In this document: positions 16,480 through 25,899 of the stretch, in pieces
Position numbering within the stretch: the stretch's first letter is position 1
Layout of the letters: every line of letters begins with the position of its first letter
NCBI GenBank assembly: GCA_020073665.1
Contig: JAIQEU010000006.1
Span: 186,001-250,000, forward strand
Direction: 5' to 3'
From: Terriglobia bacterium
Lineage (GTDB): Bacteria; Acidobacteriota; Terriglobia; Terriglobales; Acidobacteriaceae
Length of the DNA: 64,000 bases
Made by a program: the position numbers and the translations under genes
Notes under the pieces: generated by a model
Database searches by the model: none
What the model saw: the letters and a program-made list of their open reading frames with translations, nothing else
Told to the model about the DNA's origin: nothing

Positions 16480-18117
16480 ATGCAGTCTGAACTAAGGCCG
16501 ATCAAGCAGATTGCGGAAAAGTTTGCCATAGAGGACCAGTACCTGGAGTTTTGGGGTGCTCACATGGCGAAGCTGCGGTTGGAACTTCTCTCCGCTTCAC
16601 GGCCGCCTACTAAACGCAAATTGATCCTCGTAACCGCGATGACCTCCACCAGCAGCGGTGAGGGCAAGACGGTCACCTCTATTGGACTGGCGCAAGCCTT
16701 GGAAAAAATCGGCAAGAAAGCGGTGGTTACGCTGCGCGAGCCGTCGCTGGGCCCGGTATTCGGCCTGAAAGGCGGAGCCACCGGAGGCGGTCAATCCCAA
16801 GTGGAACCCAGCGATCGAATCAATCTCCACTTCACCGGCGACTTCCATGCGGTGACGGCTGCCCACAACCTGCTGGCTGCGATGCTCGACGCCCACATCC
16901 ATCACGGCAACGTCCTGCGCGTGGACGTAAACAGCATCATGTGGCCGCGCACCATGGACATGAACGATCGGGCGCTGCGAAGCATTGTCACTGGACTAGG
17001 CGGGCATACCAACGGACCAGCGCGGGAAACCGGCTTTGTGATCACTGCTGCATCCGAGGTCATGGCGATTCTCGCACTCTGTTCTGGCCAGCAGGACCTG
17101 CGGCGGCGTTTGAACGAAATTATGGTGGGTTTTGATTTGGATGGTAAACCGGTTCGGGCTGCAGACCTGAAGGCGACCGGCGCAATGATGGTGCTGTTGA
17201 ATGACGCCCTCAAGCCAAACCTGGTGCAGACCACCGAGGGCACACCCGCTATCGTGCACGCCGGACCATTTGGAAACATTGCCCACGGCACCAGCAGCGT
17301 CTTGGCGCAAAGGATGGCTCTGCACCTCGCGGATTATGTGGTCAACGAGAGCGGATTCGGTTCGGACCTGGGGGCAGAGAAATACTTCGACTTGGTCATG
17401 CCCGCGGCAAATCTGCAGCCTGCGGTTGCGGTGATTATCACTTCCAGCCGATCCCTCGTAAGGCATGCCGGAAAGACTGCGGGCACGGGAGATCAGGCTT
17501 TTCGTGCTGGCTTCGAGAATCTCGCCAAGCATGTAGAAAACCTCAAGAAATTTGGTGTTCCCATCGTCGTTGCGCTCAACCGGTTCACATCCGACACACC
17601 CGAACAGTTGCGTGCGATCCAGTCATTCTGTTCGAGCCTGGGGGTCGAGAGTGCGGTCTCCGAGGTCTACGCGAAGGGTGGAGCGGGTGGCATCGAGTTG
17701 GCAGAGAAGGTCGTGACAGCGGCCGATTCGGCGGTGCCCAGGGAACTGAAGCCGCTTTATCCGACTACTGCGAGCCTCACGGAGAAGATCGAGACGGTGG
17801 CGAAGCAGATTTACGGTGCGGGGGAAGTTGTGTTCGAATCCGCCGCAAAAAAGAAACTGGAGAAGTTCACGGAGCTGGGTTACGGAACATTGCCGGTCTG
17901 CATGGCCAAGACACAGGCGTCGTTGACCGACGACCCAACGATACTGGGTGCGCCCCGGGGCTGGACCCTGACTGTAAGCGATGCCTTGCTGTCAGCCGGT
18001 GCGGGCTGGGTCGTGGTGGTTCTGGGCGAGATGATGCTCATGCCGGGCCTCGGCAAGTCGCCCCAGGCAACAAAACTCGATGTGGACGAACTAGGCGTGA
18101 TCCAGGGAATGAGTTGA
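16480..18117 (+). CDS. fhs: Formate--tetrahydrofolate ligase
   Basis: 545 aa. ATP-dependent ligation of formate to tetrahydrofolate, giving 10-formyl-THF for purine synthesis or one-carbon metabolism. The P-loop-like TSTSSGEGKTVTSIGLAQAL lies near residues 56-75, followed by REPSLGPVFGLKGGATGGG and NLHFTGDFHAVTAAHNLLAA, all hallmark segments. ATG 16480 has AGGAG six bases upstream; a GTG at 16462 would add six residues. Length is close to the usual 550-560. The gene's stop lies about 20 bp before the next gene. Confidence 0.95.
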   Translation: MQSELRPIKQIAEKFAIEDQYLEFWGAHMAKLRLELLSASRPPTKRKLILVTAMTSTSSGEGKTVTSIGLAQALEKIGKKAVVTLREPSLGPVFGLKGGATGGGQSQVEPSDRINLHFTGDFHAVTAAHNLLAAMLDAHIHHGNVLRVDVNSIMWPRTMDMNDRALRSIVTGLGGHTNGPARETGFVITAASEVMAILALCSGQQDLRRRLNEIMVGFDLDGKPVRAADLKATGAMMVLLNDALKPNLVQTTEGTPAIVHAGPFGNIAHGTSSVLAQRMALHLADYVVNESGFGSDLGAEKYFDLVMPAANLQPAVAVIITSSRSLVRHAGKTAGTGDQAFRAGFENLAKHVENLKKFGVPIVVALNRFTSDTPEQLRAIQSFCSSLGVESAVSEVYAKGGAGGIELAEKVVTAADSAVPRELKPLYPTTASLTEKIETVAKQIYGAGEVVFESAAKKKLEKFTELGYGTLPVCMAKTQASLTDDPTILGAPRGWTLTVSDALLSAGAGWVVVVLGEMMLMPGLGKSPQATKLDVDELGVIQGMS

Positions 18118-18137
18118 ACCGACTCCGGGGGTGTTCG

Positions 18138-19868
18138 ATGAAACTTCGTGGATACCTTGGCTTGAGTGCCCTGATCGCAATTTGTTTCTCGTCTGTCCTC
18201 TGGGCTCAAGCTGGCAAGGCAACCGAGCGTGTGTTGTACAACGGCAAGATATTCACCGCGGAGCCAGACCGTCCCTATGTGGAGGCGGTGGCTATCCACG
18301 GCGACAAGATCGTTGCTGTCGGTACCCATGCCGAAGTGGCGAAGGCGGTTGGGAAGGACGCCGAAAGCGTTGACTTGCAGGGAAGGGTGTTACTGCCCGG
18401 CCTGATCGACAGCCACCAACATGCGCTCGACGGCGGAATTACGTTCATTACTGCCGATGTTGGCGACAAAGTTGAGACGATGGACGAGTTGGCTGCGTTT
18501 GCCGCCGATGCGAAAAAAACCGGCAAGGGGATGCGTGGCGACATCCTGTACATTACTGGCCTTCCCCTCGAGTTCTGGACAAAGATAGATGAGCTGAATG
18601 CAAGATTCAGTAGCGGAGCCTACGCAGACCAACCCGTGCTTCTTGCCGGGTCGGATGGCCACACGGGTTGGGCGAACCACGCACTGCTCCGCCGCACCGG
18701 GGTCACGAAAGAATTTCTGACCCACCTCTCGAAAACGGAACGCAGGTACTACGGCTTTGACTCGGACCTCGCGCCCAACGGCTTTGTAGTGGATGCCAGC
18801 ATGGACAAGGTTGATGCCCCATTACCGGACTTTTCCCCCGAGCAACTTCTTCAGGCTGGCCGTGCCGCAATCGGTTACAACCATACTTTGGGAATCACCG
18901 CCTGGTTGGAGCCGTCTGATGCATCTTTGCCGTTGGCCACCTATCGACGCGACATCCTGATGGTCTACAGGAGCCTCTCGGAGCGCGGGGAAATGACGGT
19001 ACATGTGGCTGCGTTCCCGCTGATTGATCCTAAGGTCAGCGGTGACCAACTGGCCCAGGTGCTGGCTCTGCAGCGGGAATTCAAGGATGTGCCGAACCTC
19101 ACCGTCCCCGGCGTCAAATTCTTTGAAGATGGGGTGGTCGAATATCCGTCACATACCGCGGCTCTGTCGAGGCCTTATCGCGACGGCACAAACGGTGAGT
19201 TACTTTTCGATCCAGCCCGCTTCGCGGCGCTGGCTACGGCCGCGGACAAACTGGGTTTGATCGTGCACGTCCACGCCATTGGGGATCAGGCCGTAAAGGT
19301 CGCGCTCGATGCCATTGAGGCGGCCCGCAAGGCGAACGGCAACAGCGGCCTGCCCCACACCATCACCCACATCCAATTTGCCAGTCCAGCCGACGTTCTG
19401 CGATTTCGCCAACTCGGGGTCGTTGCTTCGATGCAATTGCTGTGGGCTCAAGGTGAGCCCGACACCATCGAAATGATCAAACCCTACATCGATCCCGAAA
19501 TCTACCAATGGCAGTATCCTGCCCGCTCGTTGCTGCAGGCAGGTGCTACGATCGCAGGCGCCAGCGACTGGTCGGTATCCAGCCCCAACGTGTTTGAAGC
19601 GATGTATTACGCGGAAACCCGCAAAGGCGTGGAGGGCGTGCTGCTTCCCGGCGAACGCATGCCGCGCGAAGCCATGCTTTATGCCTACACCCGGAACTCA
19701 GCCCGTGCCATGAACCAGTTGGATAGGATCGGATCCATCGCGCCCGGCAAGCAGGCAGACTTCGTCCTGGTGGATCGGGATGTGCTCACCGTCTCCGCAG
19801 AAGAATTGAAAGAAACGAAAGTTGTGTGGACCATGTTTGGTGGCCAAATTGTCTACCGCGCCCAGTAA
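18138..19868 (+). CDS. Secreted amidohydrolase (YtcJ-like, Amidohydro_3)
   Basis: 576 aa from ATG 18138. It starts with a signal peptide (MKLRGYLGLSALIAICFSSVLWAQ). The metal-dependent hydrolase core shows LLPGLIDSHQHALDGG with the HxH ligands near the N-terminus, VHVHAIGDQAV and HIQFASPADVLRF in the barrel, and GSIAPGKQADFVLVDRD closing the beta-sandwich domain. YtcJ-like proteins have poorly known substrates (amides, formamides, cyclic amides). Exported versions are common in acidobacteria. It probably shares a transcript with fhs (20 bp gap). Confidence 0.82.
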   Translation: MKLRGYLGLSALIAICFSSVLWAQAGKATERVLYNGKIFTAEPDRPYVEAVAIHGDKIVAVGTHAEVAKAVGKDAESVDLQGRVLLPGLIDSHQHALDGGITFITADVGDKVETMDELAAFAADAKKTGKGMRGDILYITGLPLEFWTKIDELNARFSSGAYADQPVLLAGSDGHTGWANHALLRRTGVTKEFLTHLSKTERRYYGFDSDLAPNGFVVDASMDKVDAPLPDFSPEQLLQAGRAAIGYNHTLGITAWLEPSDASLPLATYRRDILMVYRSLSERGEMTVHVAAFPLIDPKVSGDQLAQVLALQREFKDVPNLTVPGVKFFEDGVVEYPSHTAALSRPYRDGTNGELLFDPARFAALATAADKLGLIVHVHAIGDQAVKVALDAIEAARKANGNSGLPHTITHIQFASPADVLRFRQLGVVASMQLLWAQGEPDTIEMIKPYIDPEIYQWQYPARSLLQAGATIAGASDWSVSSPNVFEAMYYAETRKGVEGVLLPGERMPREAMLYAYTRNSARAMNQLDRIGSIAPGKQADFVLVDRDVLTVSAEELKETKVVWTMFGGQIVYRAQ

Positions 19869-19879
19869 AATCAACCCGC

Positions 19880-19918
19880 AAAAAAAAAGCGGGAGAAGCG
19901 CCGTGGCTCTTCTCCCGC
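19880..19918 (-). terminator. Intrinsic terminator of the aldehyde dehydrogenase gene
   Basis: On the minus strand a perfect 10-bp stem (GCGGGAGAAG / CTTCTCCCGC, 10-nt loop) is followed at once by nine T residues (the A-run at 19880-19888). It begins 17 bp after the dehydrogenase stop. The plus strand lacks a T-run, so it acts one way. Confidence 0.9.
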
Positions 19919-19935
19919 AGCTAAACCAGTTTCCT

Positions 19936-21441
19936 TTAGATCGCCGCGCAGACCGCTTTTACTTCGGTGTAGAGTTCGAGTACGTCCTTGCCCATTTCGC
20001 GTCCCCAGCCTGACTGCTTGTACCCGCCAAAGGGAAGAGCAGCGTCGAAAATGTTGTAGCAGTTGATCCAGACAGTGCCCGCGCGCAGTTGCGATGCAAT
20101 GCGATGGGCCTTCTGAATGTCACGGGTCCAGATTCCGGCAGCCAGTCCATAGACCGTATCGTTCGCCTTGGTCACCAACTCCTCAGTGTCTTTGAACGGA
20201 ATTGCGGTGACCACGGGTCCGAAGATCTCTTCCTGCACGACCTTCATCTTGTCGTTGGTGTTCACCAGTACCGTCGGCTTGACGAAGTATCCCTTGTCGC
20301 CGAACCGGCTGCCGCCCACCACAGCTTTTGCGCCATCCGACAGTCCGGACTCCAGATAACCGCAGACGCGGTTCAACTGTTCTTCGGAAACCAGCGGGCC
20401 CATGTCGGTTGTCGAATCCATTCCTGAGCCCACGCGGATCTTTCCGGCTTGTTCGGCAACCCCTTCCACGACCCGGTCGAAGATCTGGTCTTCAATGTAA
20501 AGCCGTGAACCAGCGCAGCAGCACTGTCCATGGTTAAAGAAGATGGCGCTAGCCGAACCCGCGATGGCGGCGTTCACGTCGACGTCCCCCAGAACCACGT
20601 TAGGAGACTTCCCGCCCAATTCGAGGGAGACCTTCTTCAGGTTACCCGCGGCAGCTTGCAGAATCAGCTTGCCTACTTCCGTTGACCCGGTGAAAGCGAT
20701 CTTGTCGACACCCGGATGCGCTGCCAGCGCGGCACCCGCAGTCTCGCCATAGCCCGGAACAATGTTGACCACGCCGTCGGGAATGCCGGCTTCCTGGACC
20801 AACTCGCCCAGGCGAATGCAGGTCAACGGGGTTTGTTCTGCCGGCTTAATGACTACGGTGCAACCGGTCGCCAGCGCCGGCCCCAGTTTCCAGGCTGCCA
20901 TCAGAAGCGGAAAGTTCCACGGAATGATCTGGCCGACCACGCCCACTGGTTCCCGCAGGGTGTAGGCGAGATATTTCGCGCCGGGCGCGTAAGGCACGGA
21001 GATTGGGATGGTGGTGCCTTCAATCTTGGTGGCCCAACCGGCCATGTAGCGGAATAGATCGACCGCGAGGGGCACATCGGCTACACGCGCCACCTTGAAC
21101 GGTTTGCCATTGTCCAGAGTTTCAAGCTCGGCGAACTCCTCAAGATTCTGCTCCAGAAGGTCCGCCAGCTTCCAGATCAGTCGTCCCCGCTCGGAAGGGG
21201 TGAGTCTCGACCACGGACCGGTTTCAAACGCCGCGCGAGCTGACTTCACGGCGCGATCAATGTCCTCGCGGTCGCCCTCAGCAATGCGGGAGAGCACTTC
21301 TCCAGTGGCCGGGTTGTAGGTCGGAAAGGTCTTGCCAGACACTGCTTCGACCCATTGGCCGTTGATGAGCATCTTGTGGGTCCTGGAAACAAAATCCATG
21401 GCCCGGCTGTCGGGTTGAGCGATCGAACGAACGGTTGCCAT
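19936..21441 (-). CDS. NAD(P)-dependent aldehyde dehydrogenase
   Basis: 501 aa, class 1/2 ALDH. Oxidises aldehydes to carboxylates. Visible are the Rossmann-type cofactor segment (IIPWNFPLLMAAWKLGPALA, FTGSTEVGK), the general base in SLELGGKSPNVV and the nucleophile in FFNHGQCCCAGSRLY. The C-terminal PFGGYKQSGWGREMG is standard. The ATG at 21441 has GGAGGTAAGGAT just upstream. Specificity cannot be told: betaine, acetaldehyde and semialdehyde substrates are all possible. It is monocistronic, with its own terminator. A role on 2-formylglutarate from the enamidase reaction is conceivable but unsupported. Confidence 0.92.
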   Translation of the reverse strand: MATVRSIAQPDSRAMDFVSRTHKMLINGQWVEAVSGKTFPTYNPATGEVLSRIAEGDREDIDRAVKSARAAFETGPWSRLTPSERGRLIWKLADLLEQNLEEFAELETLDNGKPFKVARVADVPLAVDLFRYMAGWATKIEGTTIPISVPYAPGAKYLAYTLREPVGVVGQIIPWNFPLLMAAWKLGPALATGCTVVIKPAEQTPLTCIRLGELVQEAGIPDGVVNIVPGYGETAGAALAAHPGVDKIAFTGSTEVGKLILQAAAGNLKKVSLELGGKSPNVVLGDVDVNAAIAGSASAIFFNHGQCCCAGSRLYIEDQIFDRVVEGVAEQAGKIRVGSGMDSTTDMGPLVSEEQLNRVCGYLESGLSDGAKAVVGGSRFGDKGYFVKPTVLVNTNDKMKVVQEEIFGPVVTAIPFKDTEELVTKANDTVYGLAAGIWTRDIQKAHRIASQLRAGTVWINCYNIFDAALPFGGYKQSGWGREMGKDVLELYTEVKAVCAAI

Positions 21442-21723
21442 ATCCTTACCTCCCTATTTGGAGTCGGGCGATACCTTGTCCCGCGTAAATTGCTCGAATT
21501 GTTTTTGAAGACCTTTAACCCCGAAGTTGGCTGTCAGCGTTTGCGCACGAGACAGACATGAGGCGGGGTAACCTGTCTGGCTTCGTGGGAACAGATTTTA
21601 GCGCATTTGCCGCTACTTGGAGTAAAGCAAGTAAAAAGCGTACTTCTGGCAGACTCGGGAACCGCCTTGCCGGCCGCGTCATCGCCAGTGTTTATGGCCT
21701 CCTGGAACCGCTGGCGGGCGCGG

Positions 21724-22857
21724 TTATTCAATCGATTTGTGGAAGCGTAGTACGCTGATCGCCAGCATGCTGAGGGCGATGGTGAGCATGGCGGCCATCT
21801 GCGGCCAGAGCACGTCCACCCCGATTCCTTTGAGGTAAACGCCGCGAATCACCACCAGAAAATAGCGCAGCGGATCGAAGTAGGTCAGGTACTGCAGCCA
21901 GTGCGGCATGCTGGAGATGGGGGTGCCAAACCCGGAGAAGATGACCGCCGGCATGATGAAGAAGAATGACGAAACCATCGCCTGCTGCTGAGTGGCGGAA
22001 ACCGTGGAGATGAACAACCCAACGCCCAGTACGCACAGCAGGAACAACACCACGCCTAAACCGAGCACCCAGACGCTGCCTCGAAAGGGTACGCGGAACC
22101 ATAGCGTGCCCACCAGTGAGATGAGAGTGGCATCGAGCAAGCCAATGAGAAAGAAAGGTATGGTTTTACCCAGGATGAACTCCACCCGCCGGATTGGCGT
22201 GACCATGATCTGCTCCAGGGTACCGATCTCGCGCTCGCGGACCACGGCGAACGCCGTCAGGATCACCACAATCACCATGATCAGGTTGCCAATGACTCCC
22301 GGGACGAAGAACCACTGGCTCCGCAGATCAGGATTGAACCAGGGCTGCCGCTGCAGCACGATATTCGGCGTCGCGGCGGCCAACATGGGAGACGTTCTCT
22401 GCATCAGGTCAAACTGGTAATCCTGGGCAAACTTGGCTGCGATCTGGTTGACGTAGCCGAGCGCAACCAGGGCGGTGTTGGAGTTGCTGCTGTCGACTAT
22501 GGCCTGTACCGAGGCGGTCTGGCCCTTGCGCAGGTCTTGCGCGAAACCGCGGTCAATCCTGAGCCCGAGAATGACCTGGCCACGGTCAATCAGGTCACGA
22601 ATCTCGCCCGGGTCGGACACCCGCTGTTGCACGTGGAAGTACGGGCTACCCGAGAAGTGAAAGATAAGGTCGCGGCTTTCAAGGGTGTTGTCGTAGTCCA
22701 GCACGGCAGTGGCCACGTGTCGAATGTCGAGCGTGGCCGCATACCCGAAAATCAGCATTTGCGCGAGCGGAGGAATGAACAGGACAAAACGTGACCGCTT
22801 GTCGCGGAACACCTGGATGAACTCCTTGATCAGCATCTGCTTCAGCCGGTTCCACAT
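21724..22857 (-). CDS. ABC-2 type exporter permease (YhhJ-like), second copy
   Basis: 377 aa. One N-terminal membrane helix (residues about 25-43), a large extracytoplasmic domain (about 44-170) and five C-terminal helices with the ABC-2 motif EREIGTLEQIMVTPIRR just before them. This layout belongs to the YhhJ/YbhR drug-exporter permeases. It is 7 bp from its paralogue upstream, and the two would form a heterodimeric channel driven by the ATPases encoded further upstream. Last gene of the TetR operon; no obvious terminator follows, and the 282 bp to the next gene show nothing recognisable. Confidence 0.85.
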   Translation of the reverse strand: MWNRLKQMLIKEFIQVFRDKRSRFVLFIPPLAQMLIFGYAATLDIRHVATAVLDYDNTLESRDLIFHFSGSPYFHVQQRVSDPGEIRDLIDRGQVILGLRIDRGFAQDLRKGQTASVQAIVDSSNSNTALVALGYVNQIAAKFAQDYQFDLMQRTSPMLAAATPNIVLQRQPWFNPDLRSQWFFVPGVIGNLIMVIVVILTAFAVVREREIGTLEQIMVTPIRRVEFILGKTIPFFLIGLLDATLISLVGTLWFRVPFRGSVWVLGLGVVLFLLCVLGVGLFISTVSATQQQAMVSSFFFIMPAVIFSGFGTPISSMPHWLQYLTYFDPLRYFLVVIRGVYLKGIGVDVLWPQMAAMLTIALSMLAISVLRFHKSIE

Positions 22858-22864
22858 AAGGTCC

Positions 22865-23998
22865 TCACCCCAGTTCCTTCTTGAAGGCCCGCGTGGCCAC
22901 CAACGTGAGCAGCACCGCGAAAACGATTAACGAGAGAAGATCGTCGCGCAGTACCCCGAGCGACGTCCCCTTCAGGAATACGCTGCGGCTGATGGTCATG
23001 AAATAACGTGCCGGAATGACCCGCGTGATGATCTGGACCACTGCCGGCATCTGGTCAATGGGATAGATGAAGCCGGAAAGCAGAAACGCGGGCAGGAACG
23101 TTGCAGTCAGCGAGGCTTGGCTGGCAGCAAGCTGCGACTTGGCCACGACCGAAAACGTGTAGCCCATCGACAGTACGACCATAAGAAATAACAACGAAGA
23201 CAGGAAGAAAACGTACACCTCGCCACGGAAGGGAACTTTGAACCACCAGATGCCCATGCCTACGCAGATTGCAGTATCGATGAAGCCTATAACCAGGTAG
23301 GGCGACAGCTTGCCCAGCATGACTTCGAGCGGGGTGACGGGAGTCGAGACCAGTTGCTCCATGGTGCCGCGTTCCCACTCGCGAGCAATGGTCAGCGAGG
23401 TTAAGAAAGTGCCTACCACAGCCATGACGATGGCGACCACGCCGGGGACGATGTTGGCCATGCTCTCCAGGTCTTCGTTGAACCAGGTGCGCGCCTGCAC
23501 CTGGAGAGGGAGCGTCACCGCCTTGCGTCCCTTACGCTGCAGGTACTCGAGCCGGACGCTGCCGGAGAATGACTGCACCACGGCTTCGCTGTAGCTCATG
23601 CCGAGATTAGCGGAATTGCTGTCGGTGCCATCTAGGATCGCCTGCACCCCTACAGGTTCGCCGGTAGCAAGACTACGCGCAAAATCTGGTGGAACCACGA
23701 TGCCGATCTGGCATTTACCGGCGTCAATGGCGCGCACCAAGTCTGGGTAGTTGTCCACAGAGCGGACAAGGTTGAAATATTCCGACGCCTGAAAGTGCTT
23801 GAGCAGATCCTGGCTTTGCTGGGTTCCGTCGCGATCAAAGACGTACAGCGGGATGTGCTTGGTGTCGAAGCTTACACCGTAGCCGAAGGCCAGCATCAGA
23901 ATCACCGGCATGGCCACGACAATGAGCAAACTGCGGGAATCGCGGAAGATCTGGATGATTTCCTTCCGAGCCATGGCTTGCAGCCGGTGCCATTTCAT
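22865..23998 (-). CDS. ABC-2 type exporter permease (YhhJ-like), first copy
   Basis: 377 aa paralogue of the next gene with the same topology and the motif REWERGTMEQLVSTPVTPLEV before the C-terminal membrane bundle. Its ATG overlaps the stop of the ATPase gene upstream by 4 bp, indicating translational coupling and fixed stoichiometry. The large periplasmic loop probably meets the HlyD-type adaptor. Confidence 0.85.
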   Translation of the reverse strand: MKWHRLQAMARKEIIQIFRDSRSLLIVVAMPVILMLAFGYGVSFDTKHIPLYVFDRDGTQQSQDLLKHFQASEYFNLVRSVDNYPDLVRAIDAGKCQIGIVVPPDFARSLATGEPVGVQAILDGTDSNSANLGMSYSEAVVQSFSGSVRLEYLQRKGRKAVTLPLQVQARTWFNEDLESMANIVPGVVAIVMAVVGTFLTSLTIAREWERGTMEQLVSTPVTPLEVMLGKLSPYLVIGFIDTAICVGMGIWWFKVPFRGEVYVFFLSSLLFLMVVLSMGYTFSVVAKSQLAASQASLTATFLPAFLLSGFIYPIDQMPAVVQIITRVIPARYFMTISRSVFLKGTSLGVLRDDLLSLIVFAVLLTLVATRAFKKELG

Positions 23999-24954
23999 GC
24001 CTTCACCTCGGGCTGCGGCTGAGGGCGGTTGGCGGTCAGCGAAACGAAGACATCTTCCAGTGTGGGGCGGATGGGCTCCACCCGATTGACCCGGATATTG
24101 TTCGTCGCCAGGTATTGCGACAGCGCAAGCCTGGCCTTGGCCGCGTCTTGAACCACCAGGTGAATCGCATTCCCGAAGACAGCAGCATCCTCTACGCCGG
24201 GAGCGGTCTGGAGGAGTTCCAGCGCAGGGCCAAGAGGCTCAGCCTCGACCAGAAGAAGCTCACCTTTCATGAAGTGTGTCTTGAGTTCAAGCGGCGATCC
24301 CGCAGCCACTATCTTGCCGCGATAGATCAGCACCAGGCGATTGCAATACTCGGCTTCGTCCATGTAGTGCGTGGTCACGAACACGGTGACGCCTTCCGCG
24401 GCCATACGATGAATCAGTTCCCAAAACTGGCGGCGGGAAATGGGGTCCACGCCGGACGTGGGCTCGTCAAGAAACAGGATGGGAGGTTTGTGCAATACGG
24501 CGCAGCCCAGCGCGAGGCGCTGCTTCCATCCGGCGGCGAGGGTGCCGGTAATCGAATTCTCACGGCCGGTCAGGCCCGACATCTCCAAGGCCCAGCCAAT
24601 GCGCTCGGGCAGCACGTCGCTGGCTACGTTGTACATGCCGGCAAAGAAGCGGATGTTCTCTACGACCGTGAGATCGTTGTACAGCGAAAACTTCTGCGAC
24701 ATGTAGCCAATATGTTGGCGGACCTGCTCGGACTGGCGGGCCACGTCGAGTCCGGCTACCGTGGCCACGCCCGAAGTTGGCCGCAGCAAGCCGCAAAGCA
24801 TGCGAATGGTTGTGGACTTGCCGGCGCCGTTCGGACCCAGGAAACCGAAGATCTCGCCTTTGTGCGCTTCCAGGCTGATGTGGTCCACCGCGACGAAATC
24901 ACCAAAGCGTTTGACTAGGTCGCGGACCACCACAGAGCGGTTATCGGCGTCCAT
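23995..24954 (-). CDS. ABC transporter ATP-binding protein with degenerate signature loop
   Basis: 319 aa from ATG 24954; the frame stays open upstream through the preceding ATPase gene, but homology starts here (VVVRDLVKRFGDFVAVDHIS). Walker A GPNGAGKST, Walker B ILFLDEPTSGVDP and the H-loop TTHYMDEAE are intact. The signature is LAAGWKQRLAL rather than LSGGQ, so this half of an ATPase pair may be catalytically weaker. C-terminal part after about residue 225 is the extra domain of drug-exporter ATPases. It overlaps the first ATPase gene by 14 bp. Confidence 0.88.
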   Translation of the reverse strand: MDADNRSVVVRDLVKRFGDFVAVDHISLEAHKGEIFGFLGPNGAGKSTTIRMLCGLLRPTSGVATVAGLDVARQSEQVRQHIGYMSQKFSLYNDLTVVENIRFFAGMYNVASDVLPERIGWALEMSGLTGRENSITGTLAAGWKQRLALGCAVLHKPPILFLDEPTSGVDPISRRQFWELIHRMAAEGVTVFVTTHYMDEAEYCNRLVLIYRGKIVAAGSPLELKTHFMKGELLLVEAEPLGPALELLQTAPGVEDAAVFGNAIHLVVQDAAKARLALSQYLATNNIRVNRVEPIRPTLEDVFVSLTANRPQPQPEVKA

Positions 24955-25894
24955 CAGCGCCCTCCCCGCTACCGGATTCGACGGCTGAAACGAAAAGGTC
25001 CTCAATTGTGGGCGTGACCTGGTCAATGGTTTCCACGGGGACGCCTTGGGCTTGGAGGAGCGCCCGCAGTTCGGGCACACGCTTGCGCCCGTCATCCACG
25101 AACAGGTGAACGCCGTCTCCGACAAGAACCAGGCTGCGGACGCCTTCGGCATGCTCCAGCGCGTCTCGCAAACGGCGCGGCTCGGGTCCAACTACCGCCA
25201 GCACTGCACCCGGCAGGTTCGCCTTGAGCCTCGCTGGGGTGTCGCAAAAGAGCAATCGTCCCTGGTGCAGCAGGGCGACGCGATGGCAGCGCTCCGCTTC
25301 ATCCAGGTATGCAGTCGTAGTCAGGATCGCCACGCCCTCTTCCAACAGCGAGTACAGAATGCCCCAGAAATCGCGGCGCGAAACCGGGTCGACGCCGTTG
25401 GTCGGTTCATCGAGCAAGATCACTTTAGGGGTGTGAATGAGGGCGCACACCAGGCCGAGTTTCTGCTTCATCCCCCCTGAAAGTTTGCCCGCGAGCCGGC
25501 CGCGGAATTCGGCCATGCCCGCGGCTTGGAGCAGTCTTGAGGCGCGCTCTTCTTTCTGCTTGTGCGACACCCCGAAGATGTCGGCATAGAAGCGAATGTT
25601 CTCATCGACGGTGAGATCTTCGTAAAGACCGAAGCGTTGTGGCATGTAGCTGAGGTGATGCTTGGCGGCTTCGGGATCACGGACCATGTCGAAGCCGGCG
25701 ACCACGGCGGAGCCGGAGTCGGGCTTGAGCACGCCCGCCAGCATCCGCATGGTCGTGGTCTTGCCCGCGCCGTCCGGACCCACGAGCCCGAAGATCTCAC
25801 CGGCAGTCACCTGGAAGCTGAGATGGTCCACGGCAGTTACGCCGGGAAAGCTCCGGGTAAGCTCGGATGTCTGGATAGCAAAATTCTGTGCCAT
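24941..25894 (-). CDS. ABC transporter ATP-binding protein (first of a pair)
   Basis: 317 aa. Walker A GPDGAGKTTTMRML, canonical signature KLSGGMKQKLGL, Walker B VILLDEPTNGVDP and the switch region TTTAYLDEAERC are all intact. The paired ATPases correspond to the two nucleotide-binding halves fused in RbbA/YhiH. The gene starts 5 bp after the HlyD stop. Export of drugs or other hydrophobic compounds with the adaptor and TolC-like channel is the likely role. Confidence 0.9.
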   Translation of the reverse strand: MAQNFAIQTSELTRSFPGVTAVDHLSFQVTAGEIFGLVGPDGAGKTTTMRMLAGVLKPDSGSAVVAGFDMVRDPEAAKHHLSYMPQRFGLYEDLTVDENIRFYADIFGVSHKQKEERASRLLQAAGMAEFRGRLAGKLSGGMKQKLGLVCALIHTPKVILLDEPTNGVDPVSRRDFWGILYSLLEEGVAILTTTAYLDEAERCHRVALLHQGRLLFCDTPARLKANLPGAVLAVVGPEPRRLRDALEHAEGVRSLVLVGDGVHLFVDDGRKRVPELRALLQAQGVPVETIDQVTPTIEDLFVSAVESGSGEGADGRR

Positions 25895-25899
25895 GGTCG

